A DNA stretch of 64,000 nt from Rhizomys pruinosus (lineage: Eukaryota > Chordata > Mammalia > Rodentia > Spalacidae). A program made the position numbers and the translations under genes. Shown in pieces: positions 11,028 through 22,456 of the stretch. Under the pieces are notes generated by a model. The model searched no databases. It was given only the letters and a program-made list of their open reading frames with translations, and had not been told where the DNA came from. The stretch's first letter is position 1; every line of letters begins with the position of its first letter. Location of the stretch: assembly GCA_009823505.1 (NCBI GenBank), contig VZQC01006365.1:453609-517608 (forward strand), given 5' to 3'.

Positions 11028-11198
11028 ATGGGACAGTCTACTTATTCTAATCCTCTACTCCCCTCTCTCCTGTGCAGGCAAGCATGCACACAAAGGGCTC
11101 ATGCTGTGAGCTGCAAGCAGCCAGAGCTTCCACTGCTCCACTTCCCTAGAAATACAAGATCCATCATAGTAAGGTGCCAGGCAGATGGCCCTCCTTAA
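11028..11198 (+). pseudogene. Broken gag start
   Basis: The ATG at 11028 opens with Met-Gly-Gln, the N-myristoylation start typical of gammaretroviral Gag, placed where gag should start after a ~450-base leader. After about ten residues the frame reads into sequence that no longer resembles matrix protein, and it stops at 11196-11198 (56 codons). The switch falls at a pyrimidine-rich stretch ending in cctgtgcag (about 11062-11076), which looks like a 3' splice site. No functional product. Confidence 0.55.
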
Positions 11199-14100
11199 CA
11201 GTACTGTAAGTTAAGATGGAACAGGCCCAGCATTTGGGGGCTTGGAGTACAAAAGTGTTTAAGGGAACTAACTAAAAAATGTCTTAAACTCTAAATGATT
11301 GTGTGTAAATGTGACAATGAAAATTAATGGCTCCACAGGATTGCACAGCCAAGTTGTGCAGCAGACCGGAAAACTGAGAACTTTCTATGCCTTGACATCA
11401 AGTTATTCTATGAGATTTTAAAAAGAAAAAGGGAATCTCTCATTATATTAAGTCATATGTCTTTGCAAGCTGTCTGTGTGTTAACCGTTTTCCCATGTGT
11501 CTGAGATTCGTGTCACGTGTGCTCTTCTGTGTTGGTTTCTGTTAAAAGTAGCCACCTTAAAGTTCTTTCATTCTGTATTGTACACATAAATTAAGTTTAC
11601 TTTTGGCATGCCTCTTAAACTTTTTCAAAGGCCTAATTTGAACCTGGGTTCCTTGGTTCCTACAGAGAAAAATTCTAAACTGGTTATCTAAAGGTTTTTA
11701 TTTGTTATCTTTTAAGACTGGATTTGATCTCCAAAATAAATTGTTTTAAAGTTCTAGGTATTCTAACTTCAGTTTCCTTTCAACTTGTTTTTCCAGACCT
11801 CTGAAGACCTGATTTTTAACCCTTATGGTTAAAACAAATGTCTGTTTTCTTTTCTTCTATTTAGCCAGGCTTTTGACAGCTGTGCTGCCATAAACAGTGA
11901 CACACTGCTTCCCCTGGATGCCTGTAGATGGCAATTTCTTCTCTCCAATGAAACAGTCTAAAATGATTTTTGGTATTGTTCATTGCTGAGTTGTCTTGGT
12001 TTTGTGCTGCCTTGGTAGTACTGAATGTTTCCCGATACCTTATTCTTTAGCTTCTTCCTTGGTGAAACTGTCTTTAATTATTGTATTGTGACTTCAGTTA
12101 TGGCTAGCCTTCAGTACAAACTGGATATATAATTCTGTTTTTCATTATTTGTTAAAATATTTCAATAAGTTCATCGTTTAAAACTAAATGTGTAAAGCAT
12201 CAGTGACAGCATGGTAAGAAAAACTGTATTAGCCACCTCAGACTTGGGAATGCAATTGGGGCTGTATGCTTTAAATGAAATCCCTGCAGAACGAAAACAT
12301 GTCTGATAACAAGGTATGTGAGTCTGTTTAATACAAACACTAGGATAAAAATCTCTTGTATGAATGTACAGATAAATGTGTATCTATGTGGATGACACTG
12401 TTAACAACTCTGCAATAAACTTACAGCATATTAGGAATCTATCAGACCATTGATAGACAGTATATGGTGTTTTCTCTAATATGTGTATGTCTGTGTATGA
12501 TAGCAATGTATGTCCGTGCCTCTGTTCAGTACAACCTTTATAGACTGCCATCACCAAAATTAAGTTTTAAAACCTTATGTATGAGTATGGGTATAAAGTA
12601 CTGTTCACTTTTCAGAATTCTATAATGTGGTTATAGCACATACAAGAAATTGTGTTCCACGGCTGGAGACTCTCAGTACTATGCAACATGTGGACAGTCT
12701 ATAAAAAATGATTTTATGACTACCAATCAGTTTGATATTCAAGGATAAAATAAAAGTTATTCAAAAGTTTTTAAAAAATTGTCTTAGACTTGAGTATTAA
12801 ATAGGTCATTTGGATTTCAAAGGTTCAAACTACCCTTTGAAGGTTTGTTTGTTTGTTTGTTTGTTTATACTGTCACCTCCCCCCCTTAAGACAGTTTAAA
12901 ATTTAAGGTAAGGTTAGAAAAAATTAAAGCACAATTTCATAGTGAATAAAGGTGTAGCTGCTAGATAAAATATCCAAATTCACATGCTGATATTTTAAAA
13001 AAACAGCTCACATGAAAAACCATGTTGTGTTAATAGGTAACTGTTGAGTTTTGAGAACACTGTACATTTTCGTGTGAACCAAAATTATTTACTTTGTAAC
13101 TTATTCAGTTTGGCAAGTGCTTTTCATCTGATGGGATAAATAGCAAGCAATAAAATTTGGGGGAAACTTTAGGTCCCTTAAGAAGAATTAATAATCATTA
13201 GCTACATCTATGATAAAAGTGTTTATTCTGGTTTACTTACAAAATGCTACAGTTGGCAAAAATTATAAACATAGTGTTAACACCCTATGGATGCTAATGG
13301 ATTAATAGAATGAACATTTGTTAAAAATCACTTGGTAAGGATTATAAACTCTGTTCTCACTTAAAGTGAAACATACATTTTGTTTTCTTTAAATGTGTCG
13401 CAGATCTAGTTTTCAGTTTCTTATATGTTTATTGTGACTTGCTGTTGGTACATTAGCTTCTATAACTCTGCTATATATCTGTTATACTTGGCACATGTTA
13501 CTTTTAATATTTTTAAGAAAAATTAGGTTTCACTTCTGAGGACCATATGAGAACAGTCCAAATGAAACCAATTCTGGTGAACTTGATTTAAGCATTTCCT
13601 GCTTTCTGTAGGTATGTGTTAATGCTCTGCCCTCCTTTTTCTTCTCAGAGCTGTAATTTAAAATCTGGGGATAAGTAATGTGGCCATCATTTAAGATAGT
13701 CCCAGCAGGTATTATTTTTAGCCTCTTTATTATCTTAGGTTTGTTTCCTAGACTATGTTAAAGAACAGGTTGTGTGCTTTACTGGATAGGTTTAATGCCA
13801 ACTTGACACACCTGAGCTAAGAAACCTCAATAATTGCCTTCATTGGACTGGTCTGAGCCCATTGTGGGCAATGCCATCCTTGGCCAGATATTTCTATAGT
13901 GTATACAATAGGTTAAACATGAGCCAGCAACACAAGCCAGGAAGCACCATCCCTTCCTAGCCTTTGCTGCAGTTACTACCTTGAGGCTCCTGTCATGAGT
14001 TTTCACTATCAGAATGTTTTGCAACAGCAATTAAGAATTTATAAAGAATATTTAAGTCAATGTTTAAGCTTTATTTATGTGTTATATAGGAAAGCATTCA

Positions 14101-15187
14101 ACTGACCCTCTTGGAGGTTTAACAACCATACTTAAAGCTCCAATCTGATTTGGCAATAGGGATTTAAAGGGACAATCTTTTGACCCTTACCCTCTAAGGT
14201 CAACTTAAGTCCTAGGGTCCTGCATCAGCACCTTTGTACATGTCCTGTGACAGTGAGTCACCAGTCATCCTGAGCCAGGGAGGTCTTGGAGATTCACTTT
14301 AGAGGACTTCTTCTGGCCAGTGTCCAGTCAAAGGAGGAAAGTCACTATAGAGGAGAAGCTTCTCATGCTTCAAAGGGAAGCTCTGGTCATGCAAGACCTG
14401 ACTTTGTCCTCACATAGATGGAACTGGTAAAAAGAGCCAGGCACAAGGCCTGAATGCCCATTAAGGACCAGAATCTCAACTGACCTTAACACCGAAACTA
14501 ATTTAATTTATCTGAGCTAACTGTGTGGTTTTAAAAACCCCAACAGGAAACTATGATCAAAGAAATACCATAGAGATAGGTAAAAGATCTACTGCACCAT
14601 GCAAAGAAAATAACTCAGAAATAGGTTAAGCTGGCTCTCATTCTGGAGACCTGAGTATTAAAAAGAGTTTTTTGAAATTCCTCAGAATAGAGTATAGGTC
14701 CTCTTTTCCTCTGGAAATTCTAGACGGGAACCCTCCAATCACTAATACACCCACTAGGCCCCTTGTCAGTACTGTGAAATCTGTGCACTGGTACACTCAC
14801 ATAAGACTTAACCAGCTTGTCTTTTCACTTGCAGAAAAACTGTACACTAAGTACTGCCCACTATTGATTTGGACCAAAATACCTGGCAACTAGAATGGCC
14901 AAGATGGGAAACCAGATCCTAATCCTCCAGCCTGACACCTGTTCCCTCAAGACTCCATCCCTCCTCAGCTCTGAAGCAGATACAGAAGAGAGAATAGCAT
15001 CCCATTCCCCTATAATCAAAAGACTGGAATGTTAGGTCTGAGTTTCCCAGAATTCCAAGGGACACATAGGTGTCCACTTCCCCTAGAGGCTGTCAATCTT
15101 ATGACCTCTTCCTTACCTGAGGTCCTGCCCAGAGCCTATATAGGAATGTACCTTAGTAGCCATCTTGTTTGCTGACTGCCCCACCAG

Positions 15188-15406
15188 GTGCCCACAGATG
15201 CCATGCCTCAGTTAACTTTGTACTCCACTCTGTTGGGACCATTACTCATTCTCTTGCTGATTCTGACTTTTGAACCCTGTATCCTAAACTGCCTGGTTAC
15301 ATTTGTCAAGGATCGTATCAACACAGTCCAGACTATGCACTTAAGGCAAAAACTCTCCCCCTTAAGGACTGACTCAAGGCAGGAATTAAATTTAACTGAG
15401 ATATAA
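15188..15406 (+). pseudogene. env transmembrane-subunit C-terminal remnant
   Basis: An open stretch with a hydrophobic membrane-spanning segment followed by the PCILN motif and a short cytoplasmic tail, as in the C-terminus of gammaretroviral Env TM. It stops just ahead of the polypurine tract and 3' LTR, the expected position. The surface subunit and most of TM are absent or unrecognisable upstream, so it is a fragment. The same motif in a separate provirus is at 55847-56056 (minus). Confidence 0.7.
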
Positions 15407-15434
15407 TCCGCTGCTCCAGGATTGGAGCAGTTTC

Positions 15435-15454
15435 AAGAAAAAGGGGGTGGGGAG
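15435..15454 (+). promoter_or_regulatory. Polypurine tract
   Basis: An almost pure purine run (aagaaaaagggggtgggga) lies immediately upstream of the 3' LTR. It is the plus-strand primer site in retroviral reverse transcription. Confidence 0.8.
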
Positions 15455-15766
15455 TGAAGGGACAGAAGGAGGCCAGCTGATTTTCCAACATACAAAATAT
15501 TTCCCCATTTCCAGAAATAACCAATCTGTGAAAAGGTCACTTCCAGTGACCAATGAAGAAATGACTCCTTGCTGTTACTGTAACCTGCTCTGCTCAAAAT
15601 GTATAAAAACCGAGTACTGGGATTGTTCAGGGTTTTGCCTTTCCCCTGCTGTACAGGCGAACCCCAGCACACAGGCAAATTTAACCTCTTGCTTTTGCCT
15701 CAAGATTTGTCTCTGCATCTCTCACTCAGGTGTCTCCCAAGGGTAAGGCTCATTTTGGGTCTTACA
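15455..15766 (+). repeat. 3' LTR of the ERV1 element
   Basis: Same start (TGAAGGGACAG) and end (GGGTCTTACA) as the 5' LTR, TATA box at about 15601. It lacks the ~168-bp U3 block present in the 5' LTR. The polyadenylation motif reads atttaa (15679-15684) instead of attaaa. Numerous single substitutions separate the two LTRs, so the insertion is not recent. Confidence 0.85.
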
Positions 15767-15770
15767 TTAG

Positions 15771-16869
15771 CCCCACAGGCCCATGATGTTGATAGCTCAA
15801 CTCTTTCTAAGGACTGTGGTCCCATGCAAAACTTCATGCTATGTACTCTCAATCCAAGGTAAGGGATTATGGTAAAACACAGAGCTTTACATTCAGCCAA
15901 GAGATGATGCCCCTTAGCCACTGCACTAACAGAAAACTCAACTGAAAATCTGATTCACACACAATTTGCTGGCATCTTAATCAAGTGTGAATGAAAAAGA
16001 TTACTTTTACATAGGAAGATTCAGAGATTTAAAGACAAGAAATAGACAAAAAGCCAAGAGTGCAACACAATTCCATCCAGAAATAAGTTGAAACAAAGAT
16101 AAAAGACTTTTAATATTAAAACCAAGACAGATGGAAAGGGTTGGAACCTGTTAAAGATGTTTCTAATATTGATTTTTTTAACTTTCAAGAGAATGTCTCT
16201 CTGGAAGGGAACTGTAGCTTAGTGGTGAAAGGTCCTAAATTTGCATTAAAGAAACCTGGGCTCCAACTTTTCAGTTGACCACTAGGGAATTTGCATATGA
16301 AGAGGTAGTCTGCAGATGGATGTGGTCCAAACTGGAAAAACTAGTTCTAGACAGCAGGGAATCTGTCCTTAGCATACAGCCATAAATCCAGCCGAAGCCA
16401 AAAAAAAAAAAACAAAGAACAAAAATTGCTCATTCTTTATGGGTCCTCACATAAGGTAATAGCCTTATGGGCAAACTTGTGGTTGGGGAGCTGGTGATCC
16501 CCTAGCCCCAAAAGGCCAAGAGATTGTTTACTTCCATGGCCTGCATGCAAACCAATGGCTCAACAGGTGACCCTTTGACCAGCCAGGCCAGGAGGCTGCT
16601 GGCCTCCATGGTTTCCACTTGGGCAGGTGGCCTCAGGAACTAGGCCAGGAATATGCCAGTTTCCCCCATGAGTGCAAAGCCACTTGTTCCCAGGTAGGCC
16701 ACCCATCCATCCAACCAAGCAGGACAGCCAATCCCATAGCACAGAGTAAGAGTTAAGGAGAGAAAAGAATTAATAGTAAAGAGCCAGGCTTGTGGGGTTT
16801 GCTTACAGAATTTCCTCAGGATTTCTTCCAGCCCCATGTCCAGGAACCATTTGCTGTCCCTCCCATTTA
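15771..16869. other. No gene; possible tRNA-like SINE remnant near 16205-16275
   Basis: The stretch ctgtagcttagtggtgaaagg ... gggctccaac at about 16209-16266 resembles a decayed ID-type (tRNA-Ala-derived) SINE head. A minus-strand open frame at 16640-16924 runs into the LTR-like element and has no recognisable domain. Confidence 0.35.
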
Positions 16870-17145
16870 TTTCCTTGGTGGGCCATGTAGAGAACAAGCA
16901 TAGGAAGGCACAGCACACAGTCATATATTAAGGTACAGATCCAGATACAGAGAGAGCTTTATTCAAAATGGACAGATTAAATAGTCAGTGCATTTTTCAG
17001 GGTCTAATCCCAGACCTTTGTATCATCACATGCCAATTTGTGGGCATAGCCAGGCAGGACTCTTGACTCTTATTTGTGCCTCCAGGAGGTGTTGGTAGGA
17101 ATGCTAGCCCATGCATACCTAAACTCAGATTGTGCCATCCTTGCA
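16870..17145 (-). mobile_element. LTR-like element, antisense (second copy of the 5.05-kb element)
   Basis: Homologous over its length to 5048-5335: gtgggccatgtagagaac, cacagcacacag, gagctttattcaaaatgga, and aatgctagcccatgcatacctaaac are shared. On the minus strand AATAAAG is placed as in an LTR R region. No internal retroviral sequence recognised alongside. Confidence 0.55.
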
Positions 17146-17404
17146 GTTGTAACACTTCCTCTTTAAGTGCTTTTGTCATGTGTTTTGTCATAGCAATGAG
17201 AAAATAATAAGAAAATAAGGTTTTCTCTTTATTTCTCTTTACAACATACAGAAATTTAATAAATGAAAGTACCTATAATTTCCTTTTATATCTCCAGAAT
17301 GTTGTGATGGTTCTTTTGTCCTCCTAGTATGAACATCTGGCTTCTTTTTTATATCATCCTAATTAGGTGTTTATCAACTTCATAAATACCCATATACATG
17401 AAAA

Positions 17405-17618
17405 ATAAGTTTTTTTCTTATTTGTATGAGTGTTTTGCCTGTATGAATGTAAGTGCACCACATGTGCAATACCTACAGAGGCCAGTAAAGGGAACTGGAT
17501 CAACCAGTACTAGGGTTACAGAAGTTTGTTAGCCAATATGTGGGTGCTAGAAACTGAAGCCAGGAGTTCTGAAAGTGTAGTAAGGGCTTTTTCCCACTGA
17601 GCCAACATTCTAGACCCT
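17405..17618 (-). mobile_element. Old B3-type SINE, antisense
   Basis: Diverged copy: tgcctgtatgaatgtaagtgc, cagaggccagtaaaggg, aatatgtgggtgctag, ccactgagccaac. Confidence 0.65.
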
Positions 17619-17621
17619 GAT

Positions 17622-18093
17622 ATATTTTTTAATGTGTGTAATAATATTTAGTCTGCATGTAAGTGTACCACAAGCATGCCAGGTAACCGAAGAGAGTAGA
17701 AAAGGGTATTGGGGCTGGAGAGATGGCCTAGCGGTTAGGAGCACTGACGCTCTTGCAGAGGACCCAGGTTCGATCCCCAGCACCCACATGGTGGCCGAGA
17801 GCCATCTGAAACTCCAATTCCAGGAGAACTCCAGTTCCAGGGGAATCCGACACCCTCTTCTGACCTCCGCGGCATTGCACGACACGGGTGCACAGACTTA
17901 CATGCAGACAGTACATTCATACACATACAGAAATAAATAAAAGTAATTAAAAAAAAAGAAAAGGGTATTAAATCACCTAGAACTCTAGTTTCAAAATGGT
18001 TGTCAACTATCATGTAGGTCTGGGGAATTGAACCTGGTTTCACTGGAAAAGCGACAGTGAGTTCTCTTAACCACTGAGCCATCTCTCAGGCCC
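17622..18093 (-). mobile_element. Old B3-type SINE, antisense, split by a younger B2
   Basis: The two halves, 17622-17710 and 17958-18093, read as one reverse-oriented B3 (tctgcatgtaagtgtacc ... ccactgagccatctctc). A younger sense B2 interrupts it and duplicates agaaaagggtatt on both sides. Confidence 0.75.
17711..17957 (+). mobile_element. Young B2/B3-type SINE, sense, nested
   Basis: Near-consensus copy with intact head (ggggctggagagatggcctagcgg), B box (ggttcgatccccagc), body and A-rich tail. The 13-bp target duplication agaaaagggtatt sits at 17698-17710 and again at about 17961-17973. One head base run is shortened (actgacgctc). Confidence 0.9.
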
Positions 18094-18117
18094 TTTGATT
18101 TATACCCTTAAAAATTC

Positions 18118-18290
18118 AGTGAGCCAGATGTGGTGGCCCCTGCCTTTACTCCCAGCACTAGGAAAGAAGAAGAAGGTGGATCTCTGTGAACTGGGGGCCA
18201 AACTGGTTTGTGTACCAACTTCCAAACCAGTTGGAGATACAGCGAGACCTCGTTTCAAAAATAAAATAAACAAACAAACAACAACAACAT
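18118..18290 (+). mobile_element. B1 SINE, sense
   Basis: Starts gccagatgtggtggcccctgcc, includes cccagcactaggaa and ggtggatctctgtgaa, ends cgagacctcgtttcaaaa followed by an A-rich tail. It is a diverged 7SL-derived copy. Confidence 0.8.
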
Positions 18291-19599
18291 TCAATGTGTG
18301 TTTTTTTGTTGTTGTTCTTAGGAAGCACATGTCCTCTTAATTTTACTGTTATTATTAATTTATTCCATTACTCAGTACCATGTCAAATTTTGTAATAAGG
18401 AACAGTATATCAAATTTTCCAGGATTTTTTCTCTTTTTTTTTTATTGANTCAAAAAACCTAAAAAAAAAAAAAAAAAAGATGGGGGGATACAGATAGAAT
18501 ATGAAACCTTTTTTTTCTTTTATAAACCTTAACAAACAAACAAAACTAACTCAGGGGGAAAAGCATTTGTATGTCCAACAGGTCAAAAAAAATGTCCACT
18601 AATTAAAAACTGCTTGATAAAGAAACGGATACAGATTTGCATTGAGTAGGGATGTTACCAGAAATAGTGCCAACAGAAAGGTTTTTGGCCCATCTGAACA
18701 TTGAAAGTAAGAAAAGCCCTTGGTTTGCTACCAAACATCAAAACCCCCTGTGATCCTACTTGTAAACACTATGTATAATGATGTCCATGCGAAACTTATT
18801 AACCTTTCCTCGGTGTCGGCAAAAGGGTTTATAAAATTAAGAAATAGAAAACTTCTTACCCTCCCCCCATAACACAAGGCGAAATATGAATGAATGGCAT
18901 GCCAACTCAATTAGCAACTATAGTGTAAACTCTTAATAAAACAGTAAACTGCTCCTTCTTTTAAAATGGAACTGTATATACATATGGGAAACTGGAGAAA
19001 AAGATTATTTTCCCTATCAGAACCAAATAAATACTAAAGCTCCTTAAGCTTTATGCATGTAAAGCAAACATATAATTAATACAGAGCCTCACATCAAGCA
19101 ATGGAATTATTCTACCCAAGGAGGGATGTTGGCCGGGGAATCCAAAGCCCCCCACAAAAGGTAACAAGGTCCTTTGCCTGCTTAAACTGGGCTACCTGCC
19201 AGAAGAGGAGGCAAAAGGAAGGCCCTGGCTGTCCACCAAACCGGACGTTAACATGTGGGAAAAAAGTTTTGAGACCACAACGTGAAAGTGTACAGAATGG
19301 TCCTCTGACACCAGAGATTGTACCCAAGTCCCATAAACCAATGAAGCAAATGGGTTCCGCTTGATAAGTCAAGCAAGACTTCCTTTCATCAACACTAGCA
19401 TACACCCCCACCCTGCCTGGACATACTCTGTGCAGCAGAGGCAGCCATATGCCTGTATAATTCCCAAATCTTAATTGGCTATTGGCTCTCCCTTGGAGAC
19501 ATAACCCATCATGGCTGATGCCATCACAGTTTACAAATGCCTACAATGGTCGTTTGAGATGTTATAAAAGCCACAAGTAAGAAACCCTGTCTATTTAAA
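18291..19599. other. Unassigned block with one ambiguous base
   Basis: An N at 18449 lies between T-rich and A-rich runs. From about 18900 to 19600 the sequence is of medium GC content with no repeat that I recognise. Opposing short frames at 19101-19364 and 19112-19411 have no domain. It could hold an unrecognised LTR. Confidence 0.35.
18449..18449. other. Single N (assembly ambiguity or join)
   Basis: One undetermined base flanked by ttttttttttattga and tcaaaaaaccta plus a long A run. The other N in the window, at 48656, marks an apparent contig join, so this one may also be a join. Confidence 0.6.
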
Positions 19600-20305
19600 A
19601 CAAGAAAAAACATGTAATTCATGTGCCATTATCAACCCTCCAACATCTGTGGCTAACCAAAGTAACCTATTGATAACCATTAGGATGTTGTCTAAATATC
19701 CCTTACGAATATCTAATGCTTTGTGCTCATTAGTAGGATTGAAGGTTATCCCTGGACAAAAAACCGTCAGCCCATGAAAGGAAACAGCCAAACTGACCAG
19801 ATTTCAGAAAAACAGGCTCCAGAGAAAGTAGATTTTTTGCTTCTCAAGCCACCCTGTGTCCCCTTTTCTAAGTCCAGGGAAAAACATCTAGCGGAAGGGA
19901 GCGGGCGTGGTAGAATTGTAAGAAGGCGGGATTGGAGGTTAAAAAACTACCAGCCATATAGGCCTGGAACCACTCTTTTGATCAAACATTGTTGAAAAAC
20001 ATGTACAAGCCCCCCCAAGCCCCCCCCCCCCCCCCCGCTGGATGGTGGGACCAAGGGGCTGTGTGTGTTTGGGCACAACTGCTTGGATAAATTGTTTTAC
20101 AAGAAGGATTGCTTGTACTCATAATTATCACTTATTGCTAAAAAATGAAAACACAAAAACAAAACTGAGAGAATGATGCAGACAGTTATGGCAGAAGCAT
20201 AATCTGGGATGAGGTGGGGTGGGGGTGGGGGAAAGGAAAGAGGAAATATGCCTGAACTGAATTTGAATATATGTATGAAAACAACAAAGCATCAATAAAT
20301 TTATA
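19600..20305 (+). mobile_element. Young L1 3' UTR, sense, 5'-truncated
   Basis: Matches the L1 3' UTR seen at 22815-23330 and, in antisense, at 33785-34371. Shared phrases are cagcccatgaaaggaaacagcc, cccttttctaag, ctggatggtggg and tttgggcacaac, then the G-rich run and aagcatcaataaa. A C run at about 20010-20036 is longer than in sister copies. The exact left edge is uncertain. Confidence 0.75.
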
Positions 20306-20311
20306 TCTCCA

Positions 20312-20945
20312 TTTAACTCAGATGCATTACCGTTTTTATCAGAGCCTGTAAACCAATGTTGTTTAATATACACATATTTACTTTTACTAAGTCCTAAAAC
20401 ACCATGTAACCTGTAGACAGAGTCTGGGCAAAACTGGATACTTGTTGAACTCACATCAATTAAATATGCATTAATCGAATATACACCCGTGTCCCTCTCC
20501 CACCCCTCCCCCCTTCCCAATTCACCATTTCAGTCCATTTTCTGATGCAGTCTTTCTGTTGTTGTTCTTTTACTATGCATCCCTCTCCATGAGAAATATT
20601 TATATCTGGGTTGTTGGTACTAGCATCCACATATGAGGGACACCATTTGTCGTTTGTTTTTCTGGGACTGTGTTACTTCACTTAACATAATGTCTTCTAG
20701 CTCCTTCCATTTACTTGCAAAGTTCATTATTTGTCCCTCTTTCCTGCTGCTTAGAACTCCATTGTATACATGTACCACATTTTCTCTATCCATTCGTCAG
20801 TTGAGGGGCACCTGGGCTGGTTCCACCTTTTTGCTATTGTGAACAGAGCTGCAATAAACATAGCTGTGCATGTATCTCTGCAGTAAGATGTATCTTGTGG
20901 GTATATACCCAGGAGTGGTATGACTGGTTCGATTTTTTCTCTTAA
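20312..20945 (-). mobile_element. L1 3' end (3' UTR and ORF2 C-terminus), antisense
   Basis: From about 20510 the reverse complement reads the C-terminal end of L1 ORF2. It parallels 63590-63880: gtttttctgggactgtgtta, gagctgcaataaacatag and gggtatatacccaggag are shared. The part at 20312-20510 is its 3' UTR. It is truncated at its 5' end near 20945. Frames are broken. Confidence 0.8.
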
Positions 20946-21126
20946 ATTTAATGCAGAAACATTTATATGTATGTATATTTTAGGTTTTTTTTCCACAAAC
21001 TTGAAAACAGATTTATTGGTCTTTAAATGACACAATAAAATAGGGGAATTTTCAGCTATTGAGTGTGATGACATTTCCATAAATATATTCATGAAAATTT
21101 CATCAGAATAAAAATTGTGAGTATAT

Positions 21127-21176
21127 TAAAAATTCCATGTATAAAAAATTCCATGTATAAAAAATTCCATGTATAG
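21127..21176. repeat. 16-bp tandem repeat, three units
   Basis: Three near-perfect units of aaaaattccatgtata. Confidence 0.85.
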
Positions 21177-21508
21177 TTCTATCTATAACAAACATCCTGA
21201 GCTCCTTCAAAAATACATTAGTATAATTTTTAATAGTTGCCCATGTTGCTATTTGTTTTTATTTACCTTTATATTTTTATTGCTCTGTTTTATGTCTATG
21301 AGAATAACTTTTTCAATATGGACATCATCTGGACAAATAACTTTCACCTAACTCTGCAAGGGAAATTTATTCCTAAGGTTTTAAATAATTTAACTCTATT
21401 TCAGCTTATTTACAATGTGAAACAACCTTAGTAGGACTTGGGTTCTTCTTGTGACTTGGGCATATAACTTTAATTTCCCATGACCATTTCTTGCCCTTAA
21501 CCCAGGAA

Positions 21509-21510
<2 letters not shown>

Positions 21511-21557
<47 letters not shown>

Positions 21558-21590
21558 ACTGTGTGTGTCTGTGTCTGTGTGTTTGTGTGC
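21511..21590. repeat. (GA)n microsatellite followed by TG-rich stretch
   Basis: About 46 bases of ga repeats, then a tgtgtctgtgtctgtgtgtttg stretch. Open frames across both strands (poly-RE, poly-LS) are simple-repeat translations. Confidence 0.9.
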
Positions 21591-21915
21591 ATGTGAATGT
21601 GTATCTTTTGCATATGAATAAAGCACTTGAAGAAGCAGATAGTTATTGGAAGCAACAAAAGTTATCTAATTTTTATTGCAAACAAATAAGATTAAGTTGA
21701 TAATATCTGTTTGTGCTTGTGCCTGTGTGATTTTTCTAGGTCCTTAAGAGTCAGAAAGTGAAAAATCCTTCTAACAAGATAAGGGTCCACTTGTCCTTCT
21801 CTATTTCCTTCTGGATGTAGAGTTTCAACAAAAGAAAGAAGAGGGCATTTACTGAGAGCACAGTTCAACAACAACTCAAAGCAGTTCAGGTCCTCTCTCT
21901 GGTAAAATGGATGCT

Positions 21916-22179
21916 AGGAATCAGGCTATTTTTTTTTTTAATTTATTTATGTGTATGAATGTAATGTCTGCATGCAGGTCTGTGCACCCTTGTCATGCAA
22001 TGCCCTGGTGGTCAGAAGAGGGTGCCGGATTTCCCTGGAACTGGAGTTGTCCTGGAATTGGAGTTACAGACGGTTCTCAGCAGCCATGTGGGTGTGGGGA
22101 TCGAACCCGGGTCCTCTGCAAGAGCGGTCGGCACTCTTATCCACTAGGCCAACTCTCCAGCCCAAGGAATCAGGCTATT
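21916..22179 (-). mobile_element. B2/B3-type SINE, antisense, with target duplication
   Basis: A near-consensus reverse copy (21931-22164), bounded by the 15-bp duplication aggaatcaggctatt (21916-21930 and 22165-22179). The B box (gatcgaacccgggtcc) is intact. It carries the internal doubled motif ctggagttgtcctggaattggag typical of the young copies here. Confidence 0.92.
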
Positions 22180-22249
22180 TTTATTCAGGCATCACTTTAA
22201 TGTGGCATCATGTACCACTGAATGCTTCTATTTGTGTTTATTGAATTTA

Positions 22250-22290
22250 AAAAGTTTATTTATTTATTTATTTATTTATTATTCATTTGA

Positions 22291-22335
<45 letters not shown>

Positions 22336-22456
22336 TATAGTACACCAAAAATAAGGTTTGTATGTTGGCTCTTTCCTTCTATCACATTCATCCTAAGGAT
22401 CAAATCAGACTGACAGATTTTGCAGCAAGTGCCTTTACACACTGAGCCAGTTCACA
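22250..22456 (-). mobile_element. Simple repeats and B4-like SINE remnant, antisense
   Basis: A (TTTA)n tract (about 22258-22287) and (GT)n tract (about 22293-22338) lead into a region ending acactgagccagttcac. This is the head end of an old tRNA-like SINE in reverse. The family call is weak; the microsatellites are certain. Confidence 0.5.

Larger units (their letters stand above)
10090..15770 (+). mobile_element. Complete-by-ends, non-coding ERV1 provirus (VL30-like organisation)
   Basis: A 5.7-kb LTR retroelement bounded by TTAG target duplications (10090-10093 and 15767-15770), as expected for gammaretroviral-type integration. Order: 5' LTR, primer site, leader with a possible splice donor, gag initiation region broken after about ten codons, roughly 3.5 kb lacking recognisable gag-pol, a degenerate env 3' end, polypurine tract, 3' LTR. 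The unrecognised interior (about 11080-14650) includes a (TTTG)n tract at 12843-12866 and a MaLR-like patch near 13780-14030. By architecture it resembles rodent VL30: a non-autonomous retroviral RNA needing helper proteins. That comparison is inference. No protein can be made from it. Confidence 0.8.

Noticed and set aside
19101..19411. Opposed 87- and 99-codon frames in the unassigned block
   Set aside because: No recognisable domain, and overlapping on opposite strands; insufficient support to call a gene.
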